Origin: Bombus terrestris
Lineage: Eukaryota > Arthropoda > Insecta > Hymenoptera > Apidae
Length of the DNA stretch: 64,000 bases
Direction of reading: 5' to 3'
Assembly (NCBI RefSeq): GCF_910591885.1
Contig: NC_063274.1
Coordinates: forward strand, 8,413,725 to 8,477,724
Position numbers and translations under genes: made by a program. The notes under the pieces were generated by a model that saw only the letters and a program-made list of their open reading frames with translations, did not search any database and was not told where the DNA came from. Each line of letters begins with the position of its first letter. The first letter of the stretch is position 1. Below, one piece after another: positions 1-13,340 of the stretch.

Positions 1-3000
1 AAATGGCACCCAATGCTCGTTATAGAATCTTAAATTAATTTACCATCTTCCAGTCACACTTTCTAATTGTTACGTTACAATTTCGTAATAACTTCGTGGT
101 ACGAGCAATTGGAGCCCCGAGCGTACCAGAACAATCTTTGTTCCTTTGACACGATTCAAGGAAGTTCTCTAATCTTACTATTCGGAATAGTCGATTTCAA
201 ATGTTCGGGAATTAGTCAATAATATCTGAGATTTCTTCGCAATTCTCACGAAACGCAGCATCAAGGTGTAACCGCGGTATCCTCGGGAAGAAGCGCGTGT
301 CTAGAAACCATAGCTATGCGAGCGGTGCGTTAATCACGGCAGGCGATTGTTGGTTACATTGTAACACAACGACTGCAAGATTACAGAGGCGAATCGAGAT
401 CGTTGCACTTGGGTCTAATTTCGCGAAATTATATGGCGCAGCCGATACGCCGACGAATCTGAATAATAACGCGTCGGTCACTCTCTTCGGAGGTTATAGA
501 ACGATCGAGGATTATTCAGTACACGTGGCCGCGGGCTGTCGAGCGATTAAAGATCGACACGAGCGAGATCTTGAAAGAAAGAGCTGGGACACGTACTTTG
601 CGTTCTCCCTGTATATGGAAAGTCGTTGCCAAGTACTTCTCCGGCATCAGCAGCGGACCTCTCGGTAGCTATACCGGCCATACGTCAACGTCCATTACAC
701 TTCCACCCTGCTGCTGGCTTTAATGTTTTCGACTCGGCCACTCTTTATCCCACCTTGCAGCTAATTAGCGAGCCGGATACCGGACACGCGCTCTCTCACT
801 GCCTCTCATCCTCTCTTGTTCGTGTGTACATACGTAGCCTGCTCGTGTGTATGCCTACAAAGTCGTCCCCGTACATTTGGTTCTCTTGCCTTACTCTCTC
901 TTTTTCTCTTTTTCGTGCTTTGCCCCTTTTTCTCCTCCGCCTCTATCTCCAGCCCTTTTCCTTCTCCAACCCCGTGGTCACATCTCTGTGCCCGCCTGGT
1001 CATTGCGAGGCGAACCAGACTCCGCGATTATTCCAAACTCATTTTAACTCATTACACGGGTCCACTGGCACAGAATGGCGCCCGACAAGTGTGCTCCGCT
1101 GCTCACGAGTCTCCGTAAGCTCCTTCCCCCATCCTCGAGACATTGAAACGTGAACCTCGGAAATTCGCATCGCGTGGCCTGACCTGTGGCCCGTGGTTTT
1201 TCGCTTAAATTATCCACTGAGCGATTATTCGTCCGAAGAAAATGCCATCGATGAATAGAGATTACGAACCGTGCGATTCCTGGCTGGTTAACGAATAATA
1301 TTTAGTCGTTCTTCTTTCACATTTCCTGTCCGTCGTTCAGGGTTATCGTTACGAATCGTTATCTATCTGTCAAGGATTCACCAACATATTCTTGCAGTGT
1401 TCGAAAGGGTTTGAAGAGATCGTTTTCGCGACGGAAAAGTCGCGACGATCCAAACCGTTTAATTTCACGCTTCTCCCAGACTCCGTTAACTACTTTCGCG
1501 AAAGGATCTTGAGGAACGATTTCTACGTCGGGCTAAGAAAGGTAGAACGAGGAGAGAAAGAGAGAAATTTCTCTTAGGGGTGTACACGCGGCATCGGGAT
1601 AAGTTTCGAGCTGATCATTAGGTAAGTTTAGAAAAAGGGCCAATCCGAGGAGGTTTCATTAGGAAATGGATGAAACAGTGGATATAGGAGGATTGGAAAG
1701 GAGGCGGTTCTGTGTGGAAAGGGAATGAGTAGAGCTTTGAAGCTCTCGCGATGACTCGAACTGATAATCCATTAGGATCCGACTACTTAGAGTATAACAT
1801 CTATTTGAATGCAAATCAATAGGGAATGGGAAAGGACGGTAGTCAGTAATTGGTCCGGCTTTATTGGAGCTCTCAGTGTCTCAAAGAGCATCTCGTTCGG
1901 TCATCTCCTCTGGCTCCGCTTCGGCCTCTCCTACTCCCTTTTCCCCTTTCTCTCTGCACAGTCACTTCGTTTCCTCTTCCTTCAACTTTGCAAACCTCTG
2001 TCGTTTCCTCCGTGTTCGGCCTCCTTCTGTAAAATATATACATATAGATGTATATGTATACATAAGACTCGACAGTAATTAACCAAGAACTTGTCCTGTC
2101 TGGCCACTTCACTGAAGTGGTAGATGCGTACGAACGACTCAAGAATATTGCGGCTACCGCGATGTAGACCAACTGTGTTGCGCGTTTGTCTCGAAATCGA
2201 AAGGAACAAACAGACTGACGCGACACGTCGTAACATCGGAGTACAGCAGCCATAGCGTACGTTCGTTTATGCTGCAATTTTTACGCTTCTCGAGCGTAAA
2301 TACGATCGATGACTTTAGAATCGGTTCTACGAATGGAAATAATCGGAGGGAGTATAGTCGTGGACAATGGCTATTTGAGATTCTTTCTACATCATAAATT
2401 AAATTTTGTTATTTCTATGATCGTACTACATTTTGAATAAAACTGGTTACGCGACTGACTTAGGTCAGTTGTTAATGATTTACAAGTTCCGTTTGGTATT
2501 TACCACCGGTTGAGCAATCGGATCGCCTCTAATGATATACACCGAACGTTAACGAAGCTCTCGAACAAATTGCCATTCCCAATGTCTGTCGCAAGAAGAA
2601 GGGGCACATGGTTGGAACGGTTTGCCCCGTTGTCTTTGCACCGAGCAATCGGTAATGACTCTTTTCTAAGCAGGTGCAGAACCATTCATCCGCCGTGGTT
2701 GCGTGAGCGCTAGCAGCGTAGCAAGAGATGAAATTAATTCCAACCACGTTCATGCCACTCAATGGCTTCTTACTTTTCCGTCTTCGTACTCTTCTAGCCA
2801 TCGTCACCGTCATCGTCGACGACGCGACGCTTTGCGATCCAGCGTCACGAGTACCCGAGTTCTCGTTCGGTAATGGTTTGTAAGAGGAAACGGGCGAAGA
2901 TTTATTGGTTGCCAGAACGAAAATGTATGTGAGTCAACAATACGTCGATACAATATAAGGGGCGCGGGACTCTGTGTGGCTAGTGGTACCGGTGGTGGTA

Positions 3001-3460
3001 CTTACATAGCACACCCGAGAACGCCGACAAAAACGCGTGCACACAATCGACCCAAGCGCGATTTCCAATGGAGTTTCTTTTTGCTCGGCCGCATGATTAA
3101 CGATTGAACGCACTCGACTTCCGATCCGTGCCGGCTCGACATGGCCAGAACGGTAAGGAACGCTTGGCGGTGTCCTCGATCGTGTTCGATTTTTATTTCT
3201 CCCCGTGTACCCCCTACCCTGTTCTGTTGCCACTTTTCTTTCTTCGCTCTTTGTCCGTTTCGCGCCTTCCAGTTTCTTGATTTATCGTTGCCCAATGCGA
3301 TTCGATGCCGCCGTAAAATCTCGCCTTCGAGTTCCGTAAGAGCGACGCCATGACACGAGGTACGGTCGATCTCTCGAATTCGATGGAAAATCGTTCGCTG
3401 TGGTCGGACCGAAAGCACCATACTAACGCAAAGAAGACAGTGAAGTATAAATCGCACGAT
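1..3460. other. Non-coding stretch with CT-rich block
   Basis: I recognise no gene here. A strongly pyrimidine-rich block covers roughly 785-1005. A short TA/CA-rich run (alternating ATATAC and TATGTA words) lies near 2030-2070. A perfect 8+1+8 palindrome lies at 2104-2120 and is listed separately. The open frames in this stretch overlap on both strands, show no domain, and look like chance frames. A good donor-like word (AG|GTAAGT) occurs near 1620 but has no convincing exon before it. Confidence 0.5.
2104..2120. promoter_or_regulatory. Perfect palindrome, NK-2-like half sites
   Basis: CCACTTCA, one central C, then TGAAGTGG: an 8+1+8 perfect inverted repeat. Each arm is one base from the NK-2 class homeodomain consensus T(C/T)AAGTGG. 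Binding is inferred from the motif only; the palindrome itself is seen directly. Confidence 0.3.
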
Positions 3461-6400
3461 ACGAGATAGAAAAGACTTTTCTGGGGATTGCTCTTGTCTT
3501 AGCCGTAAATTAAACTATAATATATCAACGTAACGAGTACGCGACTTTTCTGCGGCGATTGCGTTCAAAGGGTGGGCTATATCGACTAGCAGCAGCGCGT
3601 AATGAGCTTGAGACATCCTGTTGAGGGTGTTACGCAAGCGATATTAACGGAAGAAGAATGAGATCGCTATTAAAAGCGGCGTTCGAGACCAGGCCTAATG
3701 TCTTTATTCTTGGCGTGACGGGCGCGTTCGCCGAGTTTTGCGACGTGTAGCGTATTAGTTATGATATATTAATAGTCCTAGCGACTTCGATGCCGCGATA
3801 AAATTAGTATTCCCTTCCGATGAGGCGCACCGAGCGATTCACTGTGCGATTCATCGTGCGTGCCTCCCTGATCTATCCGCTTGTACATGGAGCCAATTCA
3901 CGATCGTTGCGATCTATCCAACTGCGTTTCATCGATGAATATAGGGGTTACCGGGGAATTGTAAAATAAAATATAATCTTAACGTCGCTACATGTTTGGT
4001 ACGGAAGAGTTTAGAAGAGAAAGTTCAAAGTTTTTCGAAGCGGGAACTATTATAGATTTCCTATTATTTCGTCACAAACAGTTGCAAATGCATCAATAAG
4101 TAATTACTTGGAGTTTACATCAAACGTTTGCCAACCGTAACAAACTCCAGTTTCACGTGTTTCGCAAGAATCGGTCAATCAGCATACGCGTATCGATCGC
4201 GACACGATTGCAGAATGTTAAATGTTTTAAGCACGAGGGGCATAGCGGAGCTTGATTTAAACGAGTAATAAGATATTAATTGGGCCAGGATTTCGATAAT
4301 TCGAACAAACACGATTTACATAAATGACAGACACGCGAATATCGGCGGATCGATCGGCGTTCCGAATCCGACGTTAATAGATTGTCAGCCAATGTTGTTC
4401 CGTCGTCGTGCAGTTAAGTTACAGCACCGAAATTCGAATCTATCAATGGCTATTGAACGAGACCCATTCGCTCGATAGATCGATCCGCGGAATTTCCGCC
4501 GCGGGCTACGCGCGCCACATCCACGCAACTACTCAATGTACAATTTAATCTAACAGTTAAACGGTTCTTTCTTCCTCTTACAAAATGCTAAAAAGCTGCA
4601 CGAGAATCGAATCGACTTGGACTTTTGAAAGGGGAAATCGATTCGATTTGTGATTTAACGAGCGTAATCAGCAACGAGCTTTGTGAAACAATCACGCTTT
4701 ATTTGCAATTAATACGAAGAGTTCGGATATCTAAAATTTTCTATATATATATGTAATAACAATCACTTCATGCCAGAATTGAATATTTTCAGGTAAAATT
4801 GAGAAGGCTGGGATGGATCGAAATAATTATTAAATTAATTATTCGTATTGCTGCATTCCGTATTAAAAACAATACTATTTTGTATAATATTATTACCGTG
4901 TAATATAAACAATTATAATCGTCTAAAATGTAATTGAATGAAGTAACAGCGGTGCGTAATATTCTTACGCGACAAAGGTTAATACGATTTCTGCTAGACC
5001 GGTGCCATTTATCGCGGTATAAATTACTTTCATAACAGCCGCACGGTTTTTAACAGAATTATTGCGGTTCTACGATCGTAGGCTGGCCAATGAATGCCGG
5101 TAAAATTGAGATATTAATTCCGTAGTTCGAGCGTGGCATTTCGCGCGGGAAAACCGACTTTGTCGTAATCTTTAAAAGGTATCGCTTAATCGGTATTCTT
5201 CACGAGTAATTAAATACGAAGGTTTCACGGAGTAAGTCATTGACCGCTCGGAAAGTCGGTAAAACATTGAAATTATTCGCCCCGTAAAATAGCATGACGT
5301 ATAGCCGTGCGTTCGTACAAATGAAACGCCATTCAAATTACACGTCGAACGACAACAGCCCCGGTAAGTGTCTTTAAGGAGACTGCAAAGAGATCGTTAC
5401 TTCTACCGTATAATTTGCCCGTTACGCAAGCAAACGTAACTACTTGGAAATCTTGTCATCGCCGACTGTATAAATCATTGCGATTGCGTGCCACGCACGT
5501 TTTCCTGTTTGTCAAAAAATATACCAATTCGTGTCAAAAAGAGAGAAAAAGGAATGAGGTTGCAATCTTTTAGAGACTGACCTTTCCAAGTTTGTAGACC
5601 TACTTGGTATGTTATTTTTGTTGTTTTATACTCAATGGAAAAAGTTAGGTATAGAATAGCAATTTCTACTGTATATAGGATCGCTCAGAGGTAGAAGATT
5701 ATACATGCTTCACACACCAGTTCAACTTTGCGTGAGTCTTCCTATAGAAAAAAATAGGATGAAAATAGATAGGTTCGAAACCATTCACTCCAAAATTGAC
5801 GAAGGTGATGACATTACATGCTTGGTGATTTGCTTCGATCCGCCTTACGCTTTCAACTATCGTGTCTAAAATCAACGGTAGAAGTGCTGGAGTAAGAAAA
5901 TATTCACGATGCAAATAATGAGAAAAGGTTTCTAGCCCAAATCTTAATAAATCACTAAAGTTGAGATAAAATTACCAATAGTAAAACGTCTAATTTACAG
6001 TAAGCTATCTACGCTTAGAATATTGAACATTCTTTAGAATTACATTTAATATACGTCTTAGTCAAAACGAAATAGAAGAATAGACACACATTCATCAATC
6101 TCATTCCCCACATAAAATGTACAGCAGATAAACTGCAAGTGCCTTCCTTTCCACGGAAATCAACGACAGAAAAGTGAAGGTAAACAATTGGCCAGTAAAG
6201 AATCGCGCGTTGCACTCGGACGAGGTTATCTGCTCGTCTGCACTTTGCAGCCTCTCGTAGATTTCCTCGAGCTGTACGCGCTGGTTCGCGCGCTTATTCA
6301 CCATCGAAGCCGGTGTACCGCGCGAAGTGAAAGTTCTCGTAGTCCCTCGTATAGTCCCGCGAGCGAGCTATTCTTTTTTCCCCCGATTGTCTCGTCACTG

Positions 6401-9370
6401 GGCGCATACGCGGCATTATCGCCGCTGACGTGAAGAAGGAAACGCCAAGAGAATGGATGCTGAAACGGCGTCGTTGATCCTGAACGATCTCCGATCCAGT
6501 CCCCGCCGAGACAAATTCTCACGCTTCGCGGCCCCTAGCGCATACACCAGTCACCATCATGCAGGTTAATAACGCCCGGCTCCGCATCGTTCGCGATATA
6601 AATTAACGCCTGACCCGGACGAAACGATCCTCCGCTCTTTTACGTGCTCTCTAACCGTGTCCTCGATGCCTCGAGCGTTACGCTTTGCATTATCGTTTTA
6701 TGTTTCTTCTTCGAGGATAAGACTGGTAGATCGAGTTATTGGGATAGGAATAGGAATTCCAGCTCCGTTTAATGTCTAAGATCTGGTTTTAGATGTTACT
6801 GTCACGACATGTTTATTCAATTTAATTTATTAAACATAGCGAGGATATTTCGGATTATTCTGCAAGTTTAGTGGTATCTTTATATATCATTTGTTCAGTA
6901 GAATCTGTAGAGGATAGTTCGTATGTGAGGTTTAAAGGACGTGATTGCTCGCTGTTGAAACCGTCGAATATATTTAAAATAATAAATTAATGTACAGTCA
7001 TATACGCGAGTCGTTAGTACAAAGTATAAATCGCAAAATAAAATCGCGGAATAAATACTCGTGAGATACTCAGAGATACTCTATCGTTCGCGATCGCGTC
7101 CGTTTATTTATACTGGTCGGGGGGGGGGGCAGAAAATTTGAATTCGTCTTTATTCGACGGTTGCATGTAGCGGCAACATTGTTTTGCCCGCAGTTTGTTT
7201 ATCATTACATTTTTGCGTCAAGGCTGAGTAAATGTCCTGAGGCAAAACAACAGCATGAGTCGCTCTCGACTCGCGTCGTCCTTTGACTCCTGTGCCGCTA
7301 CAAATCTTTGTATGAAGTAAATTGGTAAGGTTGCGGAATTTTCTTAAACTGAAAAACGTGGCGTATATACTTGACATAGAATTGTCAATAGGCTTTCTCC
7401 ATTGAACTTGATCGAGACTTACTGTCAGGTGTAAGCTGTACGAACAATGGATGTGAAATCTGTAGGTTGAATGAGTGATCGTAAATACAAATGAATAATA
7501 TTGACAAACATCATAAGGTATAACCACTGATTATGAAAAGAATTTGTACACTGCTAAATGAATCTTTCTCTCTTCGTCTTTCTCTCGTTTATTAAATTAA
7601 TTAATTCATATAGATAATACCTGACATTATATTTCTTACAAATAAAGTATCAAACTATATAATTAAATCAGTCAAACGTGCGTACCGACCGTACCTAATT
7701 CCGACTTGACATTTGGAAATGGTTAGGTAAAATAAAACAAATCGAGCGTTGATCCCGAGCGTAACCAGTTCGCTGGACGATGTTAGCTCCACTAACGCTA
7801 GTTAGTCGAGCAATGCATAATCGAAAGTCGAAAAATGGTAAGACGACGAAGGAAACGTGCGCAGGTCTGGGTCACAGCGGGGCCGATCGAACGCGGTCCG
7901 CTAACGATCTACGGCACGCCGATAGATTTTCGTCGAGCGATTTTTAGCTCAGCCGGCAGCTGAGGGGAAGCGAGAATTCTGCAAAACAAGGTTTCGCGAG
8001 AGAACAGGTCTCCTCGTTGTGCTCACGGTTCTTACGTGCTTTCTAATGTAAAGTATGCGCCCGGCTAATGGCTCGGAGGAGAACAGATATTGCATCGGGA
8101 CGCCGCCGGAGCCGTGGTAAGGTGCCACGGCAGGCAATTAATTCCTCCGGCAGACTTCCGTATCGGAAAGAGATAAACGTTGGACGCTCTCGGTCGGGAC
8201 CCTAGGATCGTATATTACGCCGCTGGTTTTGCGAAGAACTTTTTCCGAGGCGATCCAACCGTGTGCCGGTGAGAGCTGCAACTTCGAACCGAGAGGAAGA
8301 AGCCACAGAACTACGCGTCCTCCACCTCGTCGTCTTCGTACTGCTCTCTGGTCCTCCGTGTTCTGTCCTTTCCTTCTTCGACAACGTATAGAACGTGTCG
8401 GGATGGTACGCTTGCAGAACGAGTGGACTGGCGCCAAGTAGATGTCGCCACTACCTATTTGGCAACACAAGGACGCGATCTACACGCACGCGAGCGCTGC
8501 CCCGCCGTGTCCTCTGTTCCCTATTCCGAACTCCCCTTTAATCGGATGCCTTAGATTCCATTCGACTAATTAACCAAGCGTTATGCTAAATCTTGCTAAA
8601 TTTAACTCTGGATCGGCGTGCCGGGGCCGGTGCTCGCGACGGTTCATTAATTGCATAGCCATCCTAAACGGAGACACGTCGCTGCGGAAAAATCTTCGGA
8701 ACTCTTCAGAACTCGTACCGACACCGTAATTACTCCGGCCGTGTAATATCTTACTTCGCGGTGATCTGAATTACTAATCATACCCGCACCTTGAACGAAT
8801 CCTGCTCATGCGACGGACGGACGTGAATCTATTAACAACGCGTTGCAATTCCCGTCGAACTTGTAGAAATATTACAATTCTAAGCGATGCTGGAGGCGAT
8901 ATCAATGTTAAAATGGAAAATGCGTATCGAGATTTTAATTTTTAGTGTGCATGTTCTGATGAAACGTTTATAGTGGATCGAACACTCCTCTTGTTTTTAC
9001 AATTCATTTTTATCTTCGGAGTCAGAATGTGTCGCCATTTCTCTTATCAATTGAAACACGTTGTTTTTAGGCCTTTCGCTACTACGCCTTACACATATGT
9101 GACGCATTCTAAAAGCCGCTTGGATTGTCTACTTATCATTTTCTATTATTGTATATCTAAAACCATGTGTCGTAGCATGTAACATATCAAAAATTTGAAA
9201 CTTGCCCTGCGAACAACGACTTTTACTTAAACGACGGTAACGAAAGGGTTAATATTATTAGTTCTTATAAATAACATGAGCCTCTGAATTACATTTAAAT
9301 ATACTTCTTAGATTTGTTACTTTGTACCCTATTAAAAGTAATTTATTCTAGTGAAGTCTATAGTTACCCA
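3461..9370. other. Non-coding, mostly AT-rich stretch
   Basis: No supportable gene. The sequence alternates AT-rich DNA with CpG-rich patches, for example around 6180-6560 and 7850-8520. A short ATATAT run lies near 4743-4752, and an 11-base G run at 7119-7129 is listed separately. Frames of 60-125 codons on the minus strand near 5.7, 6.1 and 7.2 kb show no domain, no splice context and no biased composition. Confidence 0.5.
7119..7129 (+). repeat. Homopolymer run of 11 G
   Basis: Uninterrupted G tract in otherwise AT-rich sequence. It is a candidate site of length polymorphism or of sequencing or assembly error. Long pure G runs stand out because no other comparable run was noticed in this window. 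Confidence 0.9.
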
Positions 9371-9379
9371 ATAGAAAAC

Positions 9380-9388
9380 TATAAAAGG
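9380..9388 (+). promoter_or_regulatory. TATA-box-like word TATAAAAGG
   Basis: A strong TATA consensus, 225 bp upstream of the ATG at 9606. A CAGTG word about 38 bp downstream is farther away than the usual 30 bp initiator spacing, so this could be chance. It gains a little weight from the initiator-like TCAGTC at 9589-9594 and from the splice donor at 9959. Confidence 0.2.
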
Positions 9389-9588
9389 CAACGGCGACTT
9401 AAGTAAAGTAAGGAAACAGTGATACATCTTTATTAAAACAGCGTAAGCCATACTCGCAATGCCAATAGCAATGATTCACTTACCCTTCTAACAAGAAATC
9501 ATTTCAATTATCTCAACATCTCAGCGACGCTTGAGCGCGCACTATAATTTCGAATTTTGCCGCTAGAGAGACCGCGGCGCGTCATCTG

Positions 9589-9665
9589 TCAGTCAACAGA
9601 CAAATATGGCTGCGTTCGAGTTGTTGCCGCGTGTAGTCGGTCGAAAAAGGTTCGTTTTCCCGTAA
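9589..9665 (+). other. Initiator-like site and 19-codon ATG frame
   Basis: TCAGTC at 9589-9594 matches the arthropod initiator consensus, and an ATG follows at 9606 in good context (CAAATATGG). The frame begins MAAFELLPRVVGRK and runs 19 codons to a TAA at 9663-9665. Two possible donors lie inside or at its end (AAAAAG|GTTCGT and CCC|GTAAAT), so it could be the first coding exon of a spliced gene. CpG-rich sequence immediately upstream (9559-9580) fits a promoter. No homology is recognised; the start site and exon status are inference. Confidence 0.2.
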
Positions 9666-9877
9666 ATAGTTGTTGTATCGAGCAGAAGTTATGTACACAC
9701 GGCGAACGTATTTCTGAATAATAAGTGCTGATTCACGTGATCGTTACATCGTATGTGATTCGTCGATTACATTAATTAACAGTTGTATACAAATTTACGC
9801 ATTTGACCGCGTCGCGTGTGGTTATATAGTAAACAATCGTTGTGACGCACATACGCGACAACGTATTTCTGACATCT

Positions 9878-9958
9878 ATGCTCACATACAGTATTTACAA
9901 ACTTGAACATCTACGAGAGATTTTCTGGCCAATGAACGCAGTACTTCGACGGGTACCG
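9878..9958 (+). CDS. Candidate first coding exon with strong donor
   Basis: An ATG at 9878 opens 27 codons (beginning MLTYSIYKLEHLREIFWP) that end exactly on a codon boundary at the donor CCG|GTAAGT, with GT at 9959-9960. Unspliced, the frame would run on to a TAG near 10014. The same region upstream carries a TATA word and an initiator word, so a plus-strand first exon is plausible. Against it, a 140-codon minus-strand frame (9882-10304) overlaps it, the ATG has an ordinary context, and I cannot find the next exon. I do not recognise the peptide. Only the donor and the open frame are seen directly; the exon call is inference. Confidence 0.22.
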
Positions 9959-9960
9959 GT

Positions 9961-12900
9961 AAGTTCCCACATTCTTTTCCCTTCGAATGAACGATCGTTT
10001 TAGACGTTTCATCAGATAATAAGCCCGCGGGCTGATTCGTGAAACGTGCAACAACCTCTAACAAAGAAATCAATGGTAAAGGTACATCGTATCGTCGATA
10101 TTGACGAGCTGACACGTACGACAGTAGAATGCAGCGATTGTCTCGGAGGTGAGTACGAGCCGACTTTCTATACTTTGTGCCGACTTTAACATAACTCAAG
10201 TGCCCCGGACAAAAGTCAAGGGGAATCGTAGAACGTTGGCATTCAGGGACGGCGCGTAGCTTTACCCACGGGGGAAAACATTTTCGCGCGGTGCAATGCG
10301 GCATCGCGATAGACTATCGTGGCGGAGATCGCGCGATAAACGATTCGCGATGCGAGGAAAGGCTGGCGCACGCGTCGATGAATTAGAGAATCGGCGCGGA
10401 TTTGACGTAGAACGTTGTCGAACCGAATGTCGACTGTCGGTCGAGCCTGTGTACATACGTACATGTGTATATACGAAAGCTTTGAAAACTCGCGGCAGCA
10501 TTCGCCTGTGTGATTAACGAGTTGTACACCGCGGGCGCGACTGCTTTTCAGTGGCAGTCCTGCTCGTTTCGAGGCTCGCCATTATGTAACGGGAACGGTG
10601 TAACCGATGGTGGGGAGAAAAACGGCGCGAATCGCCGCGCGCGCGCTCGAATTATCGCACCTCACCGTACTCACCGTTCGTTGTATATTACCAGATGCGG
10701 AGATAAGGGAACGCGCGTTAAATGTTTCATTACCGGCCGGGCTCGCGCAACGTACGCCGGGATTGAATGTCCGGGACGTTGATACAACTTATAGCGTGAA
10801 TTTCAAGCAGCCTGCGTGTGCACGAGCGAGCTAGCTAACTCGCTGCCGGTGCACCGCGATTCTGCCTCCTTAATAAGCGTGAAAGTTTAGTGTAACCCTT
10901 AACTGGCGAGGTGTATTTAACGGGAAAATTGCGATTTTCGATTCTGACAAGTTCTCCGAAGAGGGAACCGTGGAACAGCTCGGTGCGTGTAAGATGTTAA
11001 ATGAGGTTTGTTGCTTACTTATTAAAGAGAACGTCAGCGTGAAAAATGACGTCGAGTGAGTAAGTGCACCGGTAACTCGACAAAATCATTTATGGTGGCT
11101 CAGGGGTCGAATGCACTTACGCATGTTAGATTAGTTTAGTATCGACGTTTCGAAAATTGGGTATTTCATAGCAGCTAGACATGTGTCAAGAGTTTATAAG
11201 CAATCTAACGATTATTTTCGATTTATTAAACGTACTTGGTACACGGTACCTTTAACAATACGATAGTAGTTTAAACTCATTATTCTCTTAAGCAACAACC
11301 GGTATATGATCACTTCGATGTCTCATTTTTCCAAGGATATAAAGATAACATGTCAGCGTATTTTCCTAATTAACTTGTGTATCCTGTTCATATCGAAATG
11401 CATGGAATTAGCATAGGAAAACTAGAAATAGACGTCTTGCAACATAAAGGCGATTAATTTGAATTCCAAAGTGTAACAATTAAAAGCAAACAATCTAACA
11501 ACATCAAGATGCATAATAGGTATGCATAATACGTATCGGTATTACAATCTATCCATAGTAACGAATTTATGACAATAAAGTAGATGTATGTGTTTCTACA
11601 CTGTACTTTGCCATACATCCGTATAAGATTTATCGGCGGTCGGGAAAATTGTCATTAATTAATTTCATTTACTTTACAATGAATCTGTCCCTTTTATCCA
11701 ATCTGAAAATAGAAATCAAACCTCGTCCTATAACTTGGTGTCGGTAACAATCCGGCGTTGCATAAGTACAATAATAAACACCTGTAATCGGTATGAAACC
11801 GGTTCTTTAAAAACAGTTTGAACGCTGCAACAGCGTAAAAACTGGCGGACAGGCGTTTCACGCAGTCGCGGTTAGAGCTGTGGCGCTCGAAGAAGAACGA
11901 GCCGTCCTCTCGCGCCATAGTCGATGGTATATTTCGCTTTGTCTTATCCCGCCAGGGTGTAGGGTGTAAAATGCGTGTGGAATACGTGCTAAGACAAGGG
12001 TCACCGATACACCTGCCCCGGAGCTTCTAGAGCGCGATAATATAGGATTCTGATCCGACAACTGCGACCGGTATCTTCTTCTTCTCCCCTTCGCATCGTT
12101 CCAGCCCATCCAGAGAACATAATGCCGTGTAGAGCAGCCGCTCATAACGCTCGGCGAACCTGTTGAGATATAGCCCGGGTAGTGTTTCAATCGCTAGGCC
12201 ACGGAACGTCGACAATGATACGTACGCGCGCGTATATACCACGTATGCAAAACGTATTACAATATTGGATAGCCGGCCCATGCATCACGATAGTCGAAAT
12301 AAATCAACCGCGAACAAGCACAGACGTGGCCGGCGGAGTCTTAAATAATTTACTAATTTTTCAATGGGTCGACCCTAAAGGTCGACTCCGCGTCGAGTAC
12401 CGCGTAAATCCCTTTGGCTATGCCTCTCCCGGCGAGCCCTTGCGTCTGAGTTCAATCCCAACCCGTTCGAGACTACGCGAGAAGTCTCTACGTACTCGTA
12501 CTCTCGGATACGGTACGTTCAGCCCGTTGGAAACCGAGGGAAATCGCGCGATTGGTACCGTTGAAAAATCCCTACGAAACGCGTATACCGTGCATACTGT
12601 ACTCTACGAGCTGGCGATAAAGAGTCATAGTTCTCTCTCTGGCTTTCTTTCCTTCCTTCGTTTTCTGAGTCGCGAAATGCTTCCGCAAAGGGACCAACAA
12701 AACGACTTGAGTTCACATCGTTGCCGTGGCTGAACATAATGTAAACATCGGAACGAGCAAAAATCCTTACTTATTACCTTCCACGAGCTTTCCTCCTGGC
12801 CCAGGGTCACGACTCTCCATTTCCAAGCAGAGCTAAGCGACATTAGGTGAATTCGTTCTTCGGGATGTTTTATCGTTCTCTGTGTATACGGGAGGCATTC

Positions 12901-13340
12901 GAATCGCTGGCTGGCAGCGATGCGCAAGATCTTACAAAAGCGAGGGCATCGTCGGACCGGACAATGCCACTTGATCCCTCAGCCAGTGGCTCTGCGTTTC
13001 TCGTCTATTCCTCACCCCACGTGTTCTTTTTATTCCATCCCCTTCCCGTCGTCTCTGTTGCTCCGCTTTCGGTTCGTATCTCTTTCTCACTCTCGTTATA
13101 ATGGGCAAACACATAATAAAGAGGGTAAGCGCGGGCCGCGTACGCGATATGTGGGGCGTTTAACAATGGAGCACACCTGAGCACGGGCCGGTGCGTTTGA
13201 GATGGCTTTAGGGAGGTGGAGAAAAAGAGAGAAAGGGAGAGAGCGAAGGTACCGCATGGTGCATCGGTATGAAACGTAGTGGGACGAAAAACGAGCGGAC
13301 CGCGGTGTACGGTGCGAGGGGCGCGGAACAATGCTTTCGA
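9961..13340. other. No recognisable gene; CpG-rich and AT-rich patches
   Basis: CpG-rich patches occur near 10240-10860 and 12000-12600, and 10860-11700 is AT-rich. Short alternating CG/GC tracts at about 10635-10647 and 12220-12231 (TACGCGCGCGTA, a perfect 12-bp palindrome) could form Z-DNA. The longest frame is 183 codons on plus at 12182-12733. It has internal ATGs but no domain and little G-first codon bias, so I treat it as chance. A purine-rich run lies at 13211-13247. Confidence 0.45.

Noticed and set aside
9420..9440. Possible minus-strand poly(A) signal (AATAAA on minus)
   Set aside because: AATAAA is frequent in this AT-rich DNA and no supported minus-strand coding exon lies upstream of it.
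12182..12733. 183-codon plus frame
   Set aside because: Few D/E/G/A/V residues, no domain, and a frame of this length is expected about once by chance in a window of this size.
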